DNA from: Pantoea vagans
GTDB taxonomy: Bacteria > Pseudomonadota > Gammaproteobacteria > Enterobacterales > Enterobacteriaceae
DNA: 64,000 nt
Assembly (NCBI RefSeq): GCF_004792415.1
Contig: NZ_CP038853.1
Location: 1,674,001 to 1,738,000 of the forward strand
Reading direction: 5' to 3'
The translations under genes and the position numbers were made by a program. The notes beneath the pieces are model-generated. The model was not told where the DNA came from, did not search any database, and was given only the letters and a program-made list of their open reading frames with translations. Below are positions 1-9,267 of the stretch, piece by piece (position 1 is the stretch's first letter; each line of letters starts with the position of its first letter).

Positions 1-2
1 GC

Positions 3-335
3 TATCCGCGTCGTCTGTCGGGTGGACAGCAGCAGCGCGTGGCGATCGCGCGTGCGCTGGCAATGCGGCCGGAAGTAATCCTGTTTGATGAACCAACCTC
101 GGCGCTGGATCCGGAGCTGGTGGGTGAGGTGCTCAGCACCATTCGCGCACTGGCTGAAGAGAAGCGCACCATGGTCATCGTCACGCATGAGATGAGCTTT
201 GCCCGCGACGTCGCTGACCGCGCTATTTTTATGGATCAGGGACGCATTGTGGAGCAGGGCGAGGCGAAAGCGTTGTTCAGTAATCCTCAGCAGCCGCGTA
301 CCCGTCAGTTTCTCGATAAGTTCCTCAGTCAGTAA
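3..335 (+). CDS. Amino-acid ABC transporter ATP-binding protein, 3' part only
   Basis: This is the C-terminal ~110 residues of an ABC ATPase cut by the window edge; the frame is open from base 3. The signature LSGGQQQRVAIARAL is followed by Walker B LFDEPTSALDPE and the switch histidine in VIVTHEM. QQQRVAIARAL and SALDPELVGEVL are typical of the polar amino-acid importer ATPases (GlnQ/HisP/ArtP type), which power periplasmic-binding-protein uptake at the inner membrane. The substrate cannot be read from this fragment, and the permease genes would lie left of the window. A strong terminator follows directly, so this is the last gene of its operon. Confidence 0.85.
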   Translation, partial: YPRRLSGGQQQRVAIARALAMRPEVILFDEPTSALDPELVGEVLSTIRALAEEKRTMVIVTHEMSFARDVADRAIFMDQGRIVEQGEAKALFSNPQQPRTRQFLDKFLSQ

Positions 336-340
336 CCTCA

Positions 341-365
341 CTGCCTTCCCGGGAAGGCAGTTTTA
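341..365 (+). terminator. Rho-independent terminator after the ABC ATPase
   Basis: A perfect 10-bp stem, CTGCCTTCCC paired with GGGAAGGCAG, is followed by TTTT. It starts six bases after the stop codon. Confidence 0.85.
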
Positions 366-799
366 ACCGCCTTAATAATCTCACTTTTTAAACGATAACG
401 GGCGGCTGTCAGCATAATGCGCGCCGTAATATCACAACCTATTATTCAGCCGTTAAACCTTTTGCCACATCTGACAAATCTTTTCCTTTCATCGGATATT
501 TAATGGTTTTTCCTGATGCCGCTTTCTCTTATTTATATTTGCTGCAATATGAAACATTATTACCCTTTAGCGTGGCTTTGGTGCTGATAATTAGCCTGTT
601 TGCATACTGATTAATAAGTGTAAGGAAAGGTTCTGCTGAGTAAATAACTGTGGCATCAGGGCCACCCGACGGCTTTTAAGAGTTTCGCTACATTCATCAT
701 CGGTTCAATGGCGAATAATCGCTGGATAATCATAAAAGCAATACTGATTTCCTCGCTTTTACTTTCCAGCATTCTGACCTACATAGCAGGAGTCATTGA
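366..799. other. Intergenic region, possible small ORF at 503-610
   Basis: No recognised gene lies here. The only candidate is a 35-codon frame on the + strand (503-610, ATG to TGA), whose C-terminal half is hydrophobic (ALVLIISLFAY) and could span a membrane. It has no convincing ribosome binding site. The acyltransferase promoter is presumably within the last 200 bases. Confidence 0.25.
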
Positions 800-1876
800 A
801 TGAGCCAGACTAAGTCAGACCAGATATTATGGGTAGATACCCTGAAGGGCGCCTGCATATTGCTGGTGGTCCTGTATCACACGGTGTTACCGGGTTTTGA
901 AGGGACGATGAAATACCTCACTGCCGGGTGGATCCCCGCTGAAATATGGATGCAGTTTAATACGGTCCTGTCGCCGCTGCGTATGCCTGCTTTTTTCTTT
1001 GTGTCGGGATTGCTGGCGACCAATGGCATTATTAACCGGCCCTGGAAACAGGTCTTTACCAGTCGTATCACCAATCTCTTTTATCTCTATATTCTGTGGG
1101 GGTTTATTCAGTGGTGGTCAATTATCGGCATCTCCACTGAAATTACCGGCCAGCGCATTTCGCAGAATCTGAATGCCGCCTATGCCGGTTCGCTGTTTGA
1201 ATTTCTCAAGCTGACCTTTATGGCCATGAGTACCTCGTGGTATCTCTATGGGCTGGGACTCTATTTCCTCTGCGCCAAAATTTTCCGTCAATATAAGCTG
1301 GCCCTGGTAGCGGTGGCGATTCTGCTGAATTATCTGGCGGTTGAAAAAGTGATCCCGTTCTGGGGGCCGCAGAGCCTGGCGCAATATTTCCTGTTCTTCC
1401 TGTTAGGGGCGTTCTGGAGCCAGACGATGCTGCGCCTGAGTGAATGGCGGCGGGAGAACCTGATGCCCTGGGCGCTACTGGCGGCAGTTGCCGGGATTCA
1501 TGTGATATTCGGCCTGGATAAGAGCCTGTTCCTGTGTGTGCTGGCGGTGTTGTTCAGTATCGCTGCCTGCCGCTGGCTGAATCAGCATTTCAGCATGCGC
1601 TATCTCAACTGGGTCGGCCGCAATACGCTGCAGATTTACGTCATCCACCGTATTTTCATCGAGTTCTTTGGGATGTCCGCGATTCTGTTCGCGCAGCGGC
1701 ATCATCTGTTTGAGCAGGCGTGGTTTTCGTTCCTGTGGGCCTGTTTCTATCCGGTGGCTATCGTGGGGCTCTGTTCGCTCTGCTCAGTGGCGATCTGGTC
1801 GCTGACCAATCGCGGGGTGGGGCAGTCGCTGTTTGTGTTTCCGACGCTGATGAAGAGGGTGCCTGGCGGCGGGTGA
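800..1876 (+). CDS. Membrane acyltransferase, acyltransferase-3 family
   Basis: A 358-residue polytopic membrane protein. The N-terminus (ILWVDTLKGACILLVVLYH, with Asp and His in the first helix) matches the acyltransferase-3/OafA-like fold, which moves acyl groups across the inner membrane onto sugars or other polymers. About ten hydrophobic segments follow, and a late stretch RYLNWVGRNTLQIYVIH is the conserved end of the domain. AGGAG lies nine bases before the ATG. The gene stands alone: its upstream neighbour ends in a terminator, and a repeat island lies downstream. The acceptor (surface polysaccharide, glucan or small molecule) cannot be told from sequence. Fucose-4-O-acetylase-like and OpgC-like proteins share this architecture. 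Confidence 0.75.
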   Translation: MSQTKSDQILWVDTLKGACILLVVLYHTVLPGFEGTMKYLTAGWIPAEIWMQFNTVLSPLRMPAFFFVSGLLATNGIINRPWKQVFTSRITNLFYLYILWGFIQWWSIIGISTEITGQRISQNLNAAYAGSLFEFLKLTFMAMSTSWYLYGLGLYFLCAKIFRQYKLALVAVAILLNYLAVEKVIPFWGPQSLAQYFLFFLLGAFWSQTMLRLSEWRRENLMPWALLAAVAGIHVIFGLDKSLFLCVLAVLFSIAACRWLNQHFSMRYLNWVGRNTLQIYVIHRIFIEFFGMSAILFAQRHHLFEQAWFSFLWACFYPVAIVGLCSLCSVAIWSLTNRGVGQSLFVFPTLMKRVPGGG

Positions 1877-1931
1877 GGGGCGCTTTGCAGCGAGGTGGAC
1901 GGTAGCTTCCACCCGGAAGCGGGCAGGGTAC

Positions 1932-2244
1932 GCTTTGCAGCGGGCTGGCACTGAGAAGGTTTCGCCCGCCAGGCGATGGGGAGTTTCAGGGTGCCGGTGC
2001 AGGCGGACGCGTTAAGGGGCGGACGCCCGCCCCTTAACAATCCCGGCGGGTAGCGGCCCGCCAGGTCTTGAGTTCGCTGCGCGAAAGGGCGCTGAGAGGG
2101 ATTTCGTTCGTCTGGCGAGCTGGGCATGCTTTGCAGCGGGCTTACTCTGAGCGGGTTACGCCCGCCAGGCGGTCGGGAGTTTCAGGTTGCCCGTGCAGGC
2201 GGACGCGTCAAGGGGCGGACGCCCGCCCCTTAACAATCCCGGCG
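1932..2244. repeat. Two imperfect direct repeats (~117 bp, 196 bp apart) with hairpins
   Basis: Bases 1932-2048 and 2128-2244 are near-identical. Both start at GCTTTGCAGCGGGCT and end at CTTAACAATCCCGGCG. Each holds a strong palindrome; in the first copy it is GTTAAGGGGCGG-ACGC-CCGCCCCTTAAC. No coding sense is apparent. Confidence 0.8.
2066..2122 (-). repeat. Inverted, isolated copy of the 70-bp repeat
   Basis: The stretch containing TTCGCTGCGCGAAAGGGCGC and GAGAGGGATTTCGTTCG is the reverse complement of the units tandemly repeated at 2781-3117, with a few mismatches. Confidence 0.7.
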
Positions 2245-2300
2245 TCCGGCAGCCTGCGCGCCCCGCTTTGCGGGGTGCCCTCGTCACGCCCTGCGGCCGA

Positions 2301-2665
2301 CGGACCGTCCGGACGCGCCATCCCTGGCGCGAACCGTCCTTTCGCCGACGTCCTGTCGGCTCATCCTGGCCTCCGGTTGTTCCTCAGCGCTTCGGATGCC
2401 TCTGGCAAACCCCCGCCTGTTATCTCTTTTTTTTTCTGTGGTGCTGTATTGTCTGCTGACCTGTAAAGCCAAAGCCAATCCCGGAAACGTAAAGCGATAA
2501 AATACCCAACTTAAGAAGAAGAAATAACAGCGAGGGGTCAGGGAGGCCGTCAGAACCGCTGAGCGGATGAGGGATTTCAGGACGAGCGACAGGGATGTCG
2601 CGAAGAGGCGGGTTCGCGCCAGGGATGGCGCGTCCCGGCGGTCCGTGAGAAATCCGGAAGAAGCG
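2301..2665. repeat. Imperfect long inverted repeat
   Basis: About 85 bases around 2301-2385 recur in reverse complement around 2575-2660. The best-conserved part is ACGCGCCATCCCTGGCGCGAA against TTCGCGCCAGGGATGGCGCG, itself a palindrome. The space between is AT-richer and has no gene. Confidence 0.65.
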
Positions 2666-2780
2666 AAGGAACCGCGAAGCGGCGGTGAAGCAGGCCGGAG
2701 CCGGGGGTCAAGGGGCGCGGCGACTGGCGCCCCTTGTCGGTCGCCTGCAGAGGCGTGTCTGAAACTGCCCAGCTGATCAG

Positions 2781-3117
2781 GCGAACGAAACCCCTCTCAG
2801 CGCCCGTTCGCGCAGCGAACACCCCCAGCTTTAGCGCATGCATCCGGCAGGCGAACGAAACCCCTCTCAGCGCCCGTTCGCGCAGCGAACACCCCCAGCT
2901 TTAGCGTATGCATCCGGCAGGCGAACGAAACCCCTCACAGCGCCCGTTCGCGCAGCGAACACCCTCAGCTTTAGCGCATGCATCCGACAGGCGAACGAAA
3001 TCCCTCTCAGCGCCCGTTCGCGCAGCGAACACCCTCAGCTTTAGCGCATGCATCCGACAGGCGAACGAAATCCCTCTCAGCGCCCGTTCGCGCAGCGAAC
3101 ACCCTTAGCCTCAGCGC
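2781..3117. repeat. Tandem array of five 70-bp repeats
   Basis: The motif GCGAACGAAA begins at 2781, 2851, 2921, 2991 and 3061, so the period is exactly 70 bp; the fifth unit is partial. Each unit contains GTTCGCGCAGCGAAC (6-bp arms, 3-base loop) and most contain a CATGCATCC segment. Units differ by one to four bases. Degenerate copies of the hairpin core continue to about 3175, just before the 3' end of putA. Because 70 is not a multiple of three, reading frames through it change every unit, so I do not read it as coding. Confidence 0.9.
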
Positions 3118-3191
3118 CGCAGCAGCCCGTTCGCGCAGCGAACACTCCAGCGCAGGTTCGCCGCAGCGAACAACCCCCTTAAGCCTCAGCG

Positions 3192-6100
3192 CTACCCAAT
3201 GGTCATCAGACTCGCATTACCACCCGCCGCCGCGGTATTCACACTCAGCGAGCGCTCAATCAGCAGACGCTCAAGCAGCAGATTGGTCTCGCCACGGGCG
3301 AAGCCCTGCACCGAGACAATTGCGCCGTCACGCGCCGCGATCTGCTCACACAGCGTACGCAGCTGATCGGCATCGCCGTGATAGATCACCGCATCAAACT
3401 CTGCCGCTAATGGATCACGAGCCAGCGTGATGCGCGCTTTCACGGCATCAGGCAGCGAGGCCCGCAGGGCACGATGCAGCTCATCATCCTGCCACAGCGC
3501 TTTACTGCCGACGCTGGTCACAGCAGCCAGCTGGATTAACGCATCCTGCTCATTGTCCGCCAGACAAAGCACCATATCGCGCGGCAGCAGCGAGAAGGTA
3601 TTGCGCTCGCCCGTTGGGCCAGGCAGCAGACGGACTACGCCCGCCTGAGCCAGCTCGCCATAGTGCTGGCAGAGTTGCGCCAGTTCAGGCTTATCTTTCA
3701 CCCAGCTGCTCAGCGCCTGATGCGGTGCCAGCAGTGACTGACGCAGCGTGCTGTCTGCCGGACGCTCGGCATCCTGACGATCAAAGGTCAGGCGCAGCGC
3801 GCCATCCGGGCGACTGGCCAGCAGGCGGTAGAGATAGAGCGGACCGCCCGCTTTCGGACCAGTTCCGGATAAGCCTTCGCCGCCAAACGGCTGAACGCCA
3901 ACCACCGCGCCCACCATGTTGCGGTTCACGTAGAGGTTACCGACACGGGCGTTGGCCGTAACCTGTGCGATGGTCTCGTCGATGCGGGTATGCACACCCA
4001 GCGTCAGGCCATAGCCGGAGGCGTTGATCTGCTCAACCAGCTTCGGCAGGTTGTTGCGGGTGAAGCGCACTACATGCAGCACCGGTCCAAAAATCTCTTT
4101 ATCCAGATCGCTGACCTGATTCAGCTCAATCAGCGTCGGTTTGACAAAGGTGCCGCTGGTCCACTCTTTGCTGTCCTGCGGGTTATCCTGCACCGCCTGG
4201 TAAACCGTGAAGCCCTTATTACGCATCGCCTGAATATGGCGTTCGATATTGGCTTTCGCCTCGGCATCAATCACCGGGCCGATGTCGGTTGAGAAGCGCT
4301 CCGGATTGCCCATGCGGCACTCCGCCATCGCGCCGCGCAGCATCTTCAGCGTATGGTCGGCGACATCTTCCTGAATGCAGAGCAGGCGCAGGGCTGAGCA
4401 GCGCTGTCCGGCACTGTCGAAAGCCGACGCGACGATATCGATCACTACCTGCTCAGTCAGCGCGGAGGAGTCGACGATCATCGCATTCATCCCGCCGGTC
4501 TCCGCAATCAGCGGCACCGGACGACCGTGTTGATCAAGGCGACCGGCCAGATTCCGCTGCAGCAGGGTCGCGACCGCGGTCGAGCCGGTAAACATCACGC
4601 CACGGACCCGATTGTCACCCGTCAGCTGCGCACCCACGGTTTCACCCTGGCCCGGCAGCAGTTGCAGCACGCCCGGCGGTACACCCGCATCCAGCAGGAT
4701 CTGAACCGCCTGTGCGGCAATCAGCGGTGTCTGCTCAGCCGGTTTAGCCAGCACGCTGTTGCCTGCTGCCAGTGCAGCCGCAATCTGACCGGTGAAGATC
4801 GCCAGCGGGAAGTTCCATGGACTGATACAGACCACCGGACCCAGCGGACGATGCGTTTCGTTGTCAAAATCGTCGCGCACCATTCCGGCGTAGTAATAGA
4901 GGAAATCAACCGCTTCGCGCACTTCCGCGATGGCGTTGTTATAGGTCTTGCCTGCTTCACGCACCAGGATGCCAAGCAGCTGCTGCATCTGGCCTTCCAT
5001 AATCTGTGCGGCGCGTTCCAGAATCGCCGCGCGCTCCTGCGGCGGGGTGGCAAACCAGATCGGCCCGCTGTTCACCGCGGCATCCAGCGCCACAGAGACG
5101 TCCTGCTCTGTGGCTTCACGTACCTGACCCACACGATCGTTTGGTGCAGCCGGGTTCAGAATGTCGCGCAACTCACCCGCACCCGCTTCACCGTCGATCA
5201 TCGGCTCGGCCAGGCAGGGCTGTGCGGCACTGCTCAGCAGGGCGCTGGAAAGTGAGGCGAGACGGTGCTCGTTAGCCATATCCAGACCCGCTGAGTTGAC
5301 GCGGTTCTCGCCATACAGCTCGCGCGGCAGGGGGATCTTCGGATGCGGCAGGCCAATGGCGCCTTCGCTGATACCCAGTTTCTCGACGGCGGTCACCGGA
5401 TCGGCCACCAGCTCATCAATCGGCAGCGAGGTATCGGCAATGCGGTTTACAAACGAGGTGTTGGCTCCGTTTTCCAGCAGGCGGCGCACCAGATAGGCCA
5501 GCAGGGTTTCATGGGTGCCGACCGGCGCATAGATACGGCAGGGGCGATTCAGCTTACCGTCAGCGACTTTGCCGACCACCTGCTCATACAGCGGTTCACC
5601 CATGCCGTGCAGACACTGGAACTCATACTGCCCCGGATAGTAGTTGTTGCCTGCCAGCTGATAAATCGCGGCCAGGGTGTGGGCGTTGTGGGTGGCGAAC
5701 TGCGGATAGATCAGGCTGGGAACGGAGAGCAGTTTGCGCGCGCAGGCCAGGTAAGATATATCGGTGTAAACCTTACGGGTGTAAACCGGGTAGCCTTCCA
5801 GACCTTCCATCTGGGCGCGCTTAATTTCGCTGTCCCAGTACGCGCCTTTCACCAGACGGATCATCAGACGACGGCGGCTGCGTTGCGCCAGATCGATCAG
5901 CTCATCGATCACAAACGGACAGCGTTTCATGTAAGCCTGAATCACGAAGCCGATGCCATTCCAGCCTTCCAGCTCTGGCTCGAAACAGAGTTTCTCCAGC
6001 ATATCCAGCGACAGTTCCAGCCGGTCTGCCTCTTCTGCATCGATGTTGATGCCGATGTCATAGGAGCGGGCCAGCAGCGTCAGCGACTTCAGAATCGGAT

Positions 6101-7139
6101 AGAGCTCTTCCATCACGCGCTCATACTGTGCGCGGCTGTAGCGGGGATGCAGCGCCGAGAGTTTGATGGAGATGCCCGGACCTTCATAAATGCCACGACC
6201 GTTGGAGGCTTTACCAATAGCGTGGATCGCCTGCTGATAAGAGAGCAGATAGGCTTTAGCATCGCCTGCGGTCAGGGCCGCTTCGCCCAGCATGTCATAG
6301 GAGTAGCGGAAGCCTTTCTCCTCCAGCTTGCGGGCGTTCGCCAGCGCTTCAGCAATGGTTTCACCGGTGACGAACTGCTCACCCATCAGACGCATCGCCA
6401 TATCCACGCCTTTGCGGATCAGGGGCTCGCCGCCCTTACCGATGATGCGGTTGAGCGAGCTGGAAAGATTTGCCTCGTTGTGGGTCGAGACCAGACGGCC
6501 AGTAAACAACAGGCCCCAGGTGGCGGCGTTGACAAACAGCGACGGGCTGCGGCCCAGATGCGATTGCCAGTTGCCGTTGCTGATTTTGTCGCGGATGAGC
6601 GCATCGCGCGTTGGCTTGTCAGGAATACGCAGCAGCGCCTCTGCAAGGCACATCAGCGCCACGCCTTCATGTGAAGAAAGAGAGAACTCCTGAAGCAGGC
6701 TTTGCACCATACCGGCGCGTCCGGTTGCACCTTTCTGGTGCCGCAACTTGTCGGCGAGCTGATAAGCCAGCTGATGGGTTTTCTCTGCCAGCGCTGCCGG
6801 TAAGCGCGCCTGCTCCAGCATCATTGGCACCGCATCGGTCTCCGGACGACGCCAGGCGGCGGTCACTGCTGAACGGGTCACCGACTGAGGTAAAATCTGC
6901 TCTGCAAAGTCAAGGAATGGCTGGTGCGTCTCCTCTGGCTGGGTGTCGTCAGACTCGGCCGCCGCCTGGGCAGAAAGCGGGATCTCCGGCACGGCATCGC
7001 CGTTCTCCAGCTGGCCCAGGTAGTTAAAGATGGCCTGTTTAATCAGCCAGTGTGGCGTGCGATCAATACGCTGCGCAGCCAGTTTGATGCGCTCACGTGT
7101 TGCGTCATCCAGTTTCACACCCATGGTGGTTGTAGCCAT
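3192..7139 (-). CDS. putA: Bifunctional proline dehydrogenase / P5C dehydrogenase and put repressor PutA
   Basis: The 1315-residue protein matches trifunctional enterobacterial PutA (~1320). It oxidises proline to glutamate in two steps at the inner membrane and, when proline is absent, represses the put genes. Residues 1-47 (MGVKLDDATRERIKLAAQ) are the ribbon-helix-helix DNA-binding domain. The FAD-dependent proline dehydrogenase barrel follows (about 230-570, including RLVKGAYWDSEIKRAQ). The aldehyde dehydrogenase domain (about 600-1120) contains the nucleophile in SAGQRCSALRLLC and ends with PFGGEGLSGTGPKAGGP; a C-terminal domain completes it. It is divergent from putP across a 451-bp control region with GTTGCA boxes. 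The 3' end abuts the repeat island. Confidence 0.97.
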   Translation of the reverse strand: MATTTMGVKLDDATRERIKLAAQRIDRTPHWLIKQAIFNYLGQLENGDAVPEIPLSAQAAAESDDTQPEETHQPFLDFAEQILPQSVTRSAVTAAWRRPETDAVPMMLEQARLPAALAEKTHQLAYQLADKLRHQKGATGRAGMVQSLLQEFSLSSHEGVALMCLAEALLRIPDKPTRDALIRDKISNGNWQSHLGRSPSLFVNAATWGLLFTGRLVSTHNEANLSSSLNRIIGKGGEPLIRKGVDMAMRLMGEQFVTGETIAEALANARKLEEKGFRYSYDMLGEAALTAGDAKAYLLSYQQAIHAIGKASNGRGIYEGPGISIKLSALHPRYSRAQYERVMEELYPILKSLTLLARSYDIGINIDAEEADRLELSLDMLEKLCFEPELEGWNGIGFVIQAYMKRCPFVIDELIDLAQRSRRRLMIRLVKGAYWDSEIKRAQMEGLEGYPVYTRKVYTDISYLACARKLLSVPSLIYPQFATHNAHTLAAIYQLAGNNYYPGQYEFQCLHGMGEPLYEQVVGKVADGKLNRPCRIYAPVGTHETLLAYLVRRLLENGANTSFVNRIADTSLPIDELVADPVTAVEKLGISEGAIGLPHPKIPLPRELYGENRVNSAGLDMANEHRLASLSSALLSSAAQPCLAEPMIDGEAGAGELRDILNPAAPNDRVGQVREATEQDVSVALDAAVNSGPIWFATPPQERAAILERAAQIMEGQMQQLLGILVREAGKTYNNAIAEVREAVDFLYYYAGMVRDDFDNETHRPLGPVVCISPWNFPLAIFTGQIAAALAAGNSVLAKPAEQTPLIAAQAVQILLDAGVPPGVLQLLPGQGETVGAQLTGDNRVRGVMFTGSTAVATLLQRNLAGRLDQHGRPVPLIAETGGMNAMIVDSSALTEQVVIDIVASAFDSAGQRCSALRLLCIQEDVADHTLKMLRGAMAECRMGNPERFSTDIGPVIDAEAKANIERHIQAMRNKGFTVYQAVQDNPQDSKEWTSGTFVKPTLIELNQVSDLDKEIFGPVLHVVRFTRNNLPKLVEQINASGYGLTLGVHTRIDETIAQVTANARVGNLYVNRNMVGAVVGVQPFGGEGLSGTGPKAGGPLYLYRLLASRPDGALRLTFDRQDAERPADSTLRQSLLAPHQALSSWVKDKPELAQLCQHYGELAQAGVVRLLPGPTGERNTFSLLPRDMVLCLADNEQDALIQLAAVTSVGSKALWQDDELHRALRASLPDAVKARITLARDPLAAEFDAVIYHGDADQLRTLCEQIAARDGAIVSVQGFARGETNLLLERLLIERSLSVNTAAAGGNASLMTIG

Positions 7140-7195
7140 GACTCCAGAGCTCCTTGATAGTGGTTCGATACGGCGTTGGCTGCACTATCACTTAA

Positions 7196-7213
7196 GTTGC
7201 AACTTTGTGCAAC
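7196..7213. promoter_or_regulatory. Putative PutA operator pair, putA-proximal
   Basis: GTTGCA at 7196-7201 and its reverse complement TGCAAC at 7208-7213 are 57-74 bases upstream of the putA start. GTTGCA is the known core of PutA binding sites in the E. coli putA-putP region. Confidence 0.7.
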
Positions 7214-7377
7214 CGTGTTAAATGTGAGCCAGTTAACACCCTTCTTACATCGGCAATTGTTAAATCACGCAATGCGGCACGGATATTGCTGCAAGATCCT
7301 CGCCAGGTCGGCAGGCCTGATAAAAAGCGGGTTTATGGCCGGTTATACAGAGGTACAACCGGATAACTGTGAGCGAG

Positions 7378-7383
7378 TGCAAC
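7378..7383. promoter_or_regulatory. Putative PutA operator, putP side
   Basis: A further TGCAAC lies in the middle of the putA-putP gap, preceded by the degenerate site TACAAC at 7355-7360. E. coli also has several PutA sites between these genes. Confidence 0.5.
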
Positions 7384-7590
7384 CTATCAGCACGTTTTCA
7401 CAAACGGTTAGTGAAATCACTGTAACGCCTGTGTTAAATCCATTGTGCGCGGAACGCCTTTCCGGCAGGATACCGCGCCGCTGGGAAATGACTGACGCCC
7501 TGACGAAGAAAATCGACCCGCTTTGCCCCGTTCCGGCAGGCGGGTAGCTGGCGATTTCTCTGGGATATCAAATAATAAGTGGAGAGACAG

Positions 7591-9075
7591 ATGAGTGTAA
7601 GTACACCGATGCTGGTGACCTTTGTGGTTTATATTCTTGGGATGGTATTAATCGGTTTTGCGGCTTATCGCTCGACCAAAAACTTCGATGATTACATCCT
7701 CGGTGGCCGCAGTCTGGGTAGCGTGGTCACGGCACTCTCTGCCGGTGCATCCGATATGAGCGGCTGGCTGCTGATGGGCTTACCGGGTGCCATCTTCATT
7801 TCCGGCATCTCTGAGAGCTGGATTGCGATTGGCCTGACCATCGGTGCCTGGCTGAACTGGAAAATCGTGGCGGGTCGCCTGCGTGTTCAGACCGAGCATC
7901 ACAACAACGCGCTGACCCTGCCGGACTTCTTTACCAGCCGCTTTGAAGATCACAGTAAAATCCTGCGCGTGATTTCCGCCATCGTCATCCTGGTGTTTTT
8001 CACCATCTACTGCGCCTCGGGCGTGGTGGCCGGTGCGCGACTGTTTGAAAGCACCTTTGGCATGGACTACCAGACGGCTCTGTGGGCGGGTGCAGCAGCA
8101 ACCATCCTCTATACGCTGGTCGGCGGTTTCCTGGCGGTGAGCTGGACCGATACCGTTCAGGCAAGCCTGATGATTTTTGCGCTGATCCTGACGCCGGTGT
8201 TTGTCATTATCGCAGTAGGCGGCTGGTCCGATTCGCTGACGGTGATTGAGGCGAAAAGCCTTGAAAACCTCGACATGCTCAAAGGGCTGAACTTCGTCGC
8301 GGTCATCTCCCTGCTCGGCTGGGGTCTGGGCTACTTCGGGCAACCCCATATTCTGGCGCGCTTTATGGCGGCAGATTCGCATCGCTCTATCCGCACCGCG
8401 CGCCGTATCGGTATGGCGTGGATGGTACTCTGTCTGGCGGGCGCGGTGGCAGTTGGCTTCTTCGGTATTGCCTACTTCCAGAACAACCCGACCCTGGCAA
8501 CCGGCGTCAATGACAACGCTGAGCGCGTCTTTATCGAGCTGGCACGCATTCTCTTCAACCCGTGGATTGCCGGTATTCTGCTGTCAGCCATTCTGGCAGC
8601 CGTGATGTCCACGCTGAGCTGTCAGCTGCTGGTCTGCTCCAGCGCCCTGACCGAAGACCTCTATAAAGGCCTCCTGCGCAAAAATGCCAGTCAGAAAGAG
8701 CTGGTATGGGTAGGGCGTCTGATGGTGCTGCTGGTGGCGTTGATTGCGATTGCGCTGGCGTCGAACCCGGAAAACCGCGTACTGGGCCTGGTAAGCTACG
8801 CCTGGGCGGGCTTTGGTGCGGCGTTTGGTCCGGTAGTGCTGTTTGGCGTCTGCTGGAAGCGTATGAACCGCAACGGTGCGCTGGCGGGGATGATCATCGG
8901 TGCCCTGACCGTACTGGTATGGAAACAGTATGGCTGGCTGGGACTGTATGAAATCATCCCTGGCTTCATCTTAGCCAGCATCGCGATTGTGGTCTTCAGC
9001 CTGATGGGACGTGAACCCTCAGTCGAAGCGCAGCAGCGCTTTGCCGCCGCAGAAGCGGAGTTCCAGACCAAATAA
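7591..9075 (+). CDS. putP: Sodium/proline symporter PutP
   Basis: A 494-residue SSS-family transporter that imports proline with Na+ at the inner membrane and feeds PutA. The N-terminus MSVSTPMLVTFVVYILGM aligns with E. coli PutP (MAISTPMLVTF), and the family block DDYILGGRSLGSVVTALSAG follows. Around a dozen hydrophobic segments fit the usual 13-helix topology. I place the start at the ATG at 7591 because GGAGAG lies just before it; an upstream in-frame ATG at 7579 has no homologous counterpart. It is divergent from putA and ends in its own terminator. Confidence 0.97.
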   Translation: MSVSTPMLVTFVVYILGMVLIGFAAYRSTKNFDDYILGGRSLGSVVTALSAGASDMSGWLLMGLPGAIFISGISESWIAIGLTIGAWLNWKIVAGRLRVQTEHHNNALTLPDFFTSRFEDHSKILRVISAIVILVFFTIYCASGVVAGARLFESTFGMDYQTALWAGAAATILYTLVGGFLAVSWTDTVQASLMIFALILTPVFVIIAVGGWSDSLTVIEAKSLENLDMLKGLNFVAVISLLGWGLGYFGQPHILARFMAADSHRSIRTARRIGMAWMVLCLAGAVAVGFFGIAYFQNNPTLATGVNDNAERVFIELARILFNPWIAGILLSAILAAVMSTLSCQLLVCSSALTEDLYKGLLRKNASQKELVWVGRLMVLLVALIAIALASNPENRVLGLVSYAWAGFGAAFGPVVLFGVCWKRMNRNGALAGMIIGALTVLVWKQYGWLGLYEIIPGFILASIAIVVFSLMGREPSVEAQQRFAAAEAEFQTK

Positions 9076-9092
9076 GCGAAGCGTTAGTCATG

Positions 9093-9125
9093 AAAGCCCG
9101 CCCCGTAAGGAGCGGGCTTTTTTTT
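9093..9125 (+). terminator. Rho-independent terminator after putP
   Basis: Stem AAAGCCCGC / GCGGGCTTT is followed by a run of T. Confidence 0.9.
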
Positions 9126-9188
9126 GTTACAAAGATAAATCACCCAAAGATGAAATTATCTCCGCCAGTAACTTGTTTTTTTCGCAGC

Positions 9189-9207
9189 GATAATGATAAT
9201 CGGTATC
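9189..9207. promoter_or_regulatory. Fur box upstream of efeUOB
   Basis: GATAATGATAATCGGTATC matches 17 of 19 positions of the Fur consensus GATAATGATAATCATTATC. It lies 61 bases before the efeU start, which predicts iron repression of the operon, as for E. coli efeUOB. Confidence 0.85.
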
Positions 9208-9267
9208 GTTTACACTTTACCTGATTTTACTGTTCATTGACGCTGCTTAACATTCAAGAGGTTGGCG

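Noticed and set aside
2781..3117. CRISPR array
   Set aside because: Units are contiguous 70-bp repeats without unique spacers, and no cas gene is present.
2838..3430. Repeat-containing protein (MHPAGERNPSQRPFAQ...) from the 70-bp array
   Set aside because: The 70-bp period shifts frame each unit, the frames run into putA antisense, and no ribosome sites occur.
5343..6674. 443-codon open frame antisense to putA
   Set aside because: It is the complement of a strongly conserved gene with GC-rich third positions; there is no family similarity and no ribosome site.
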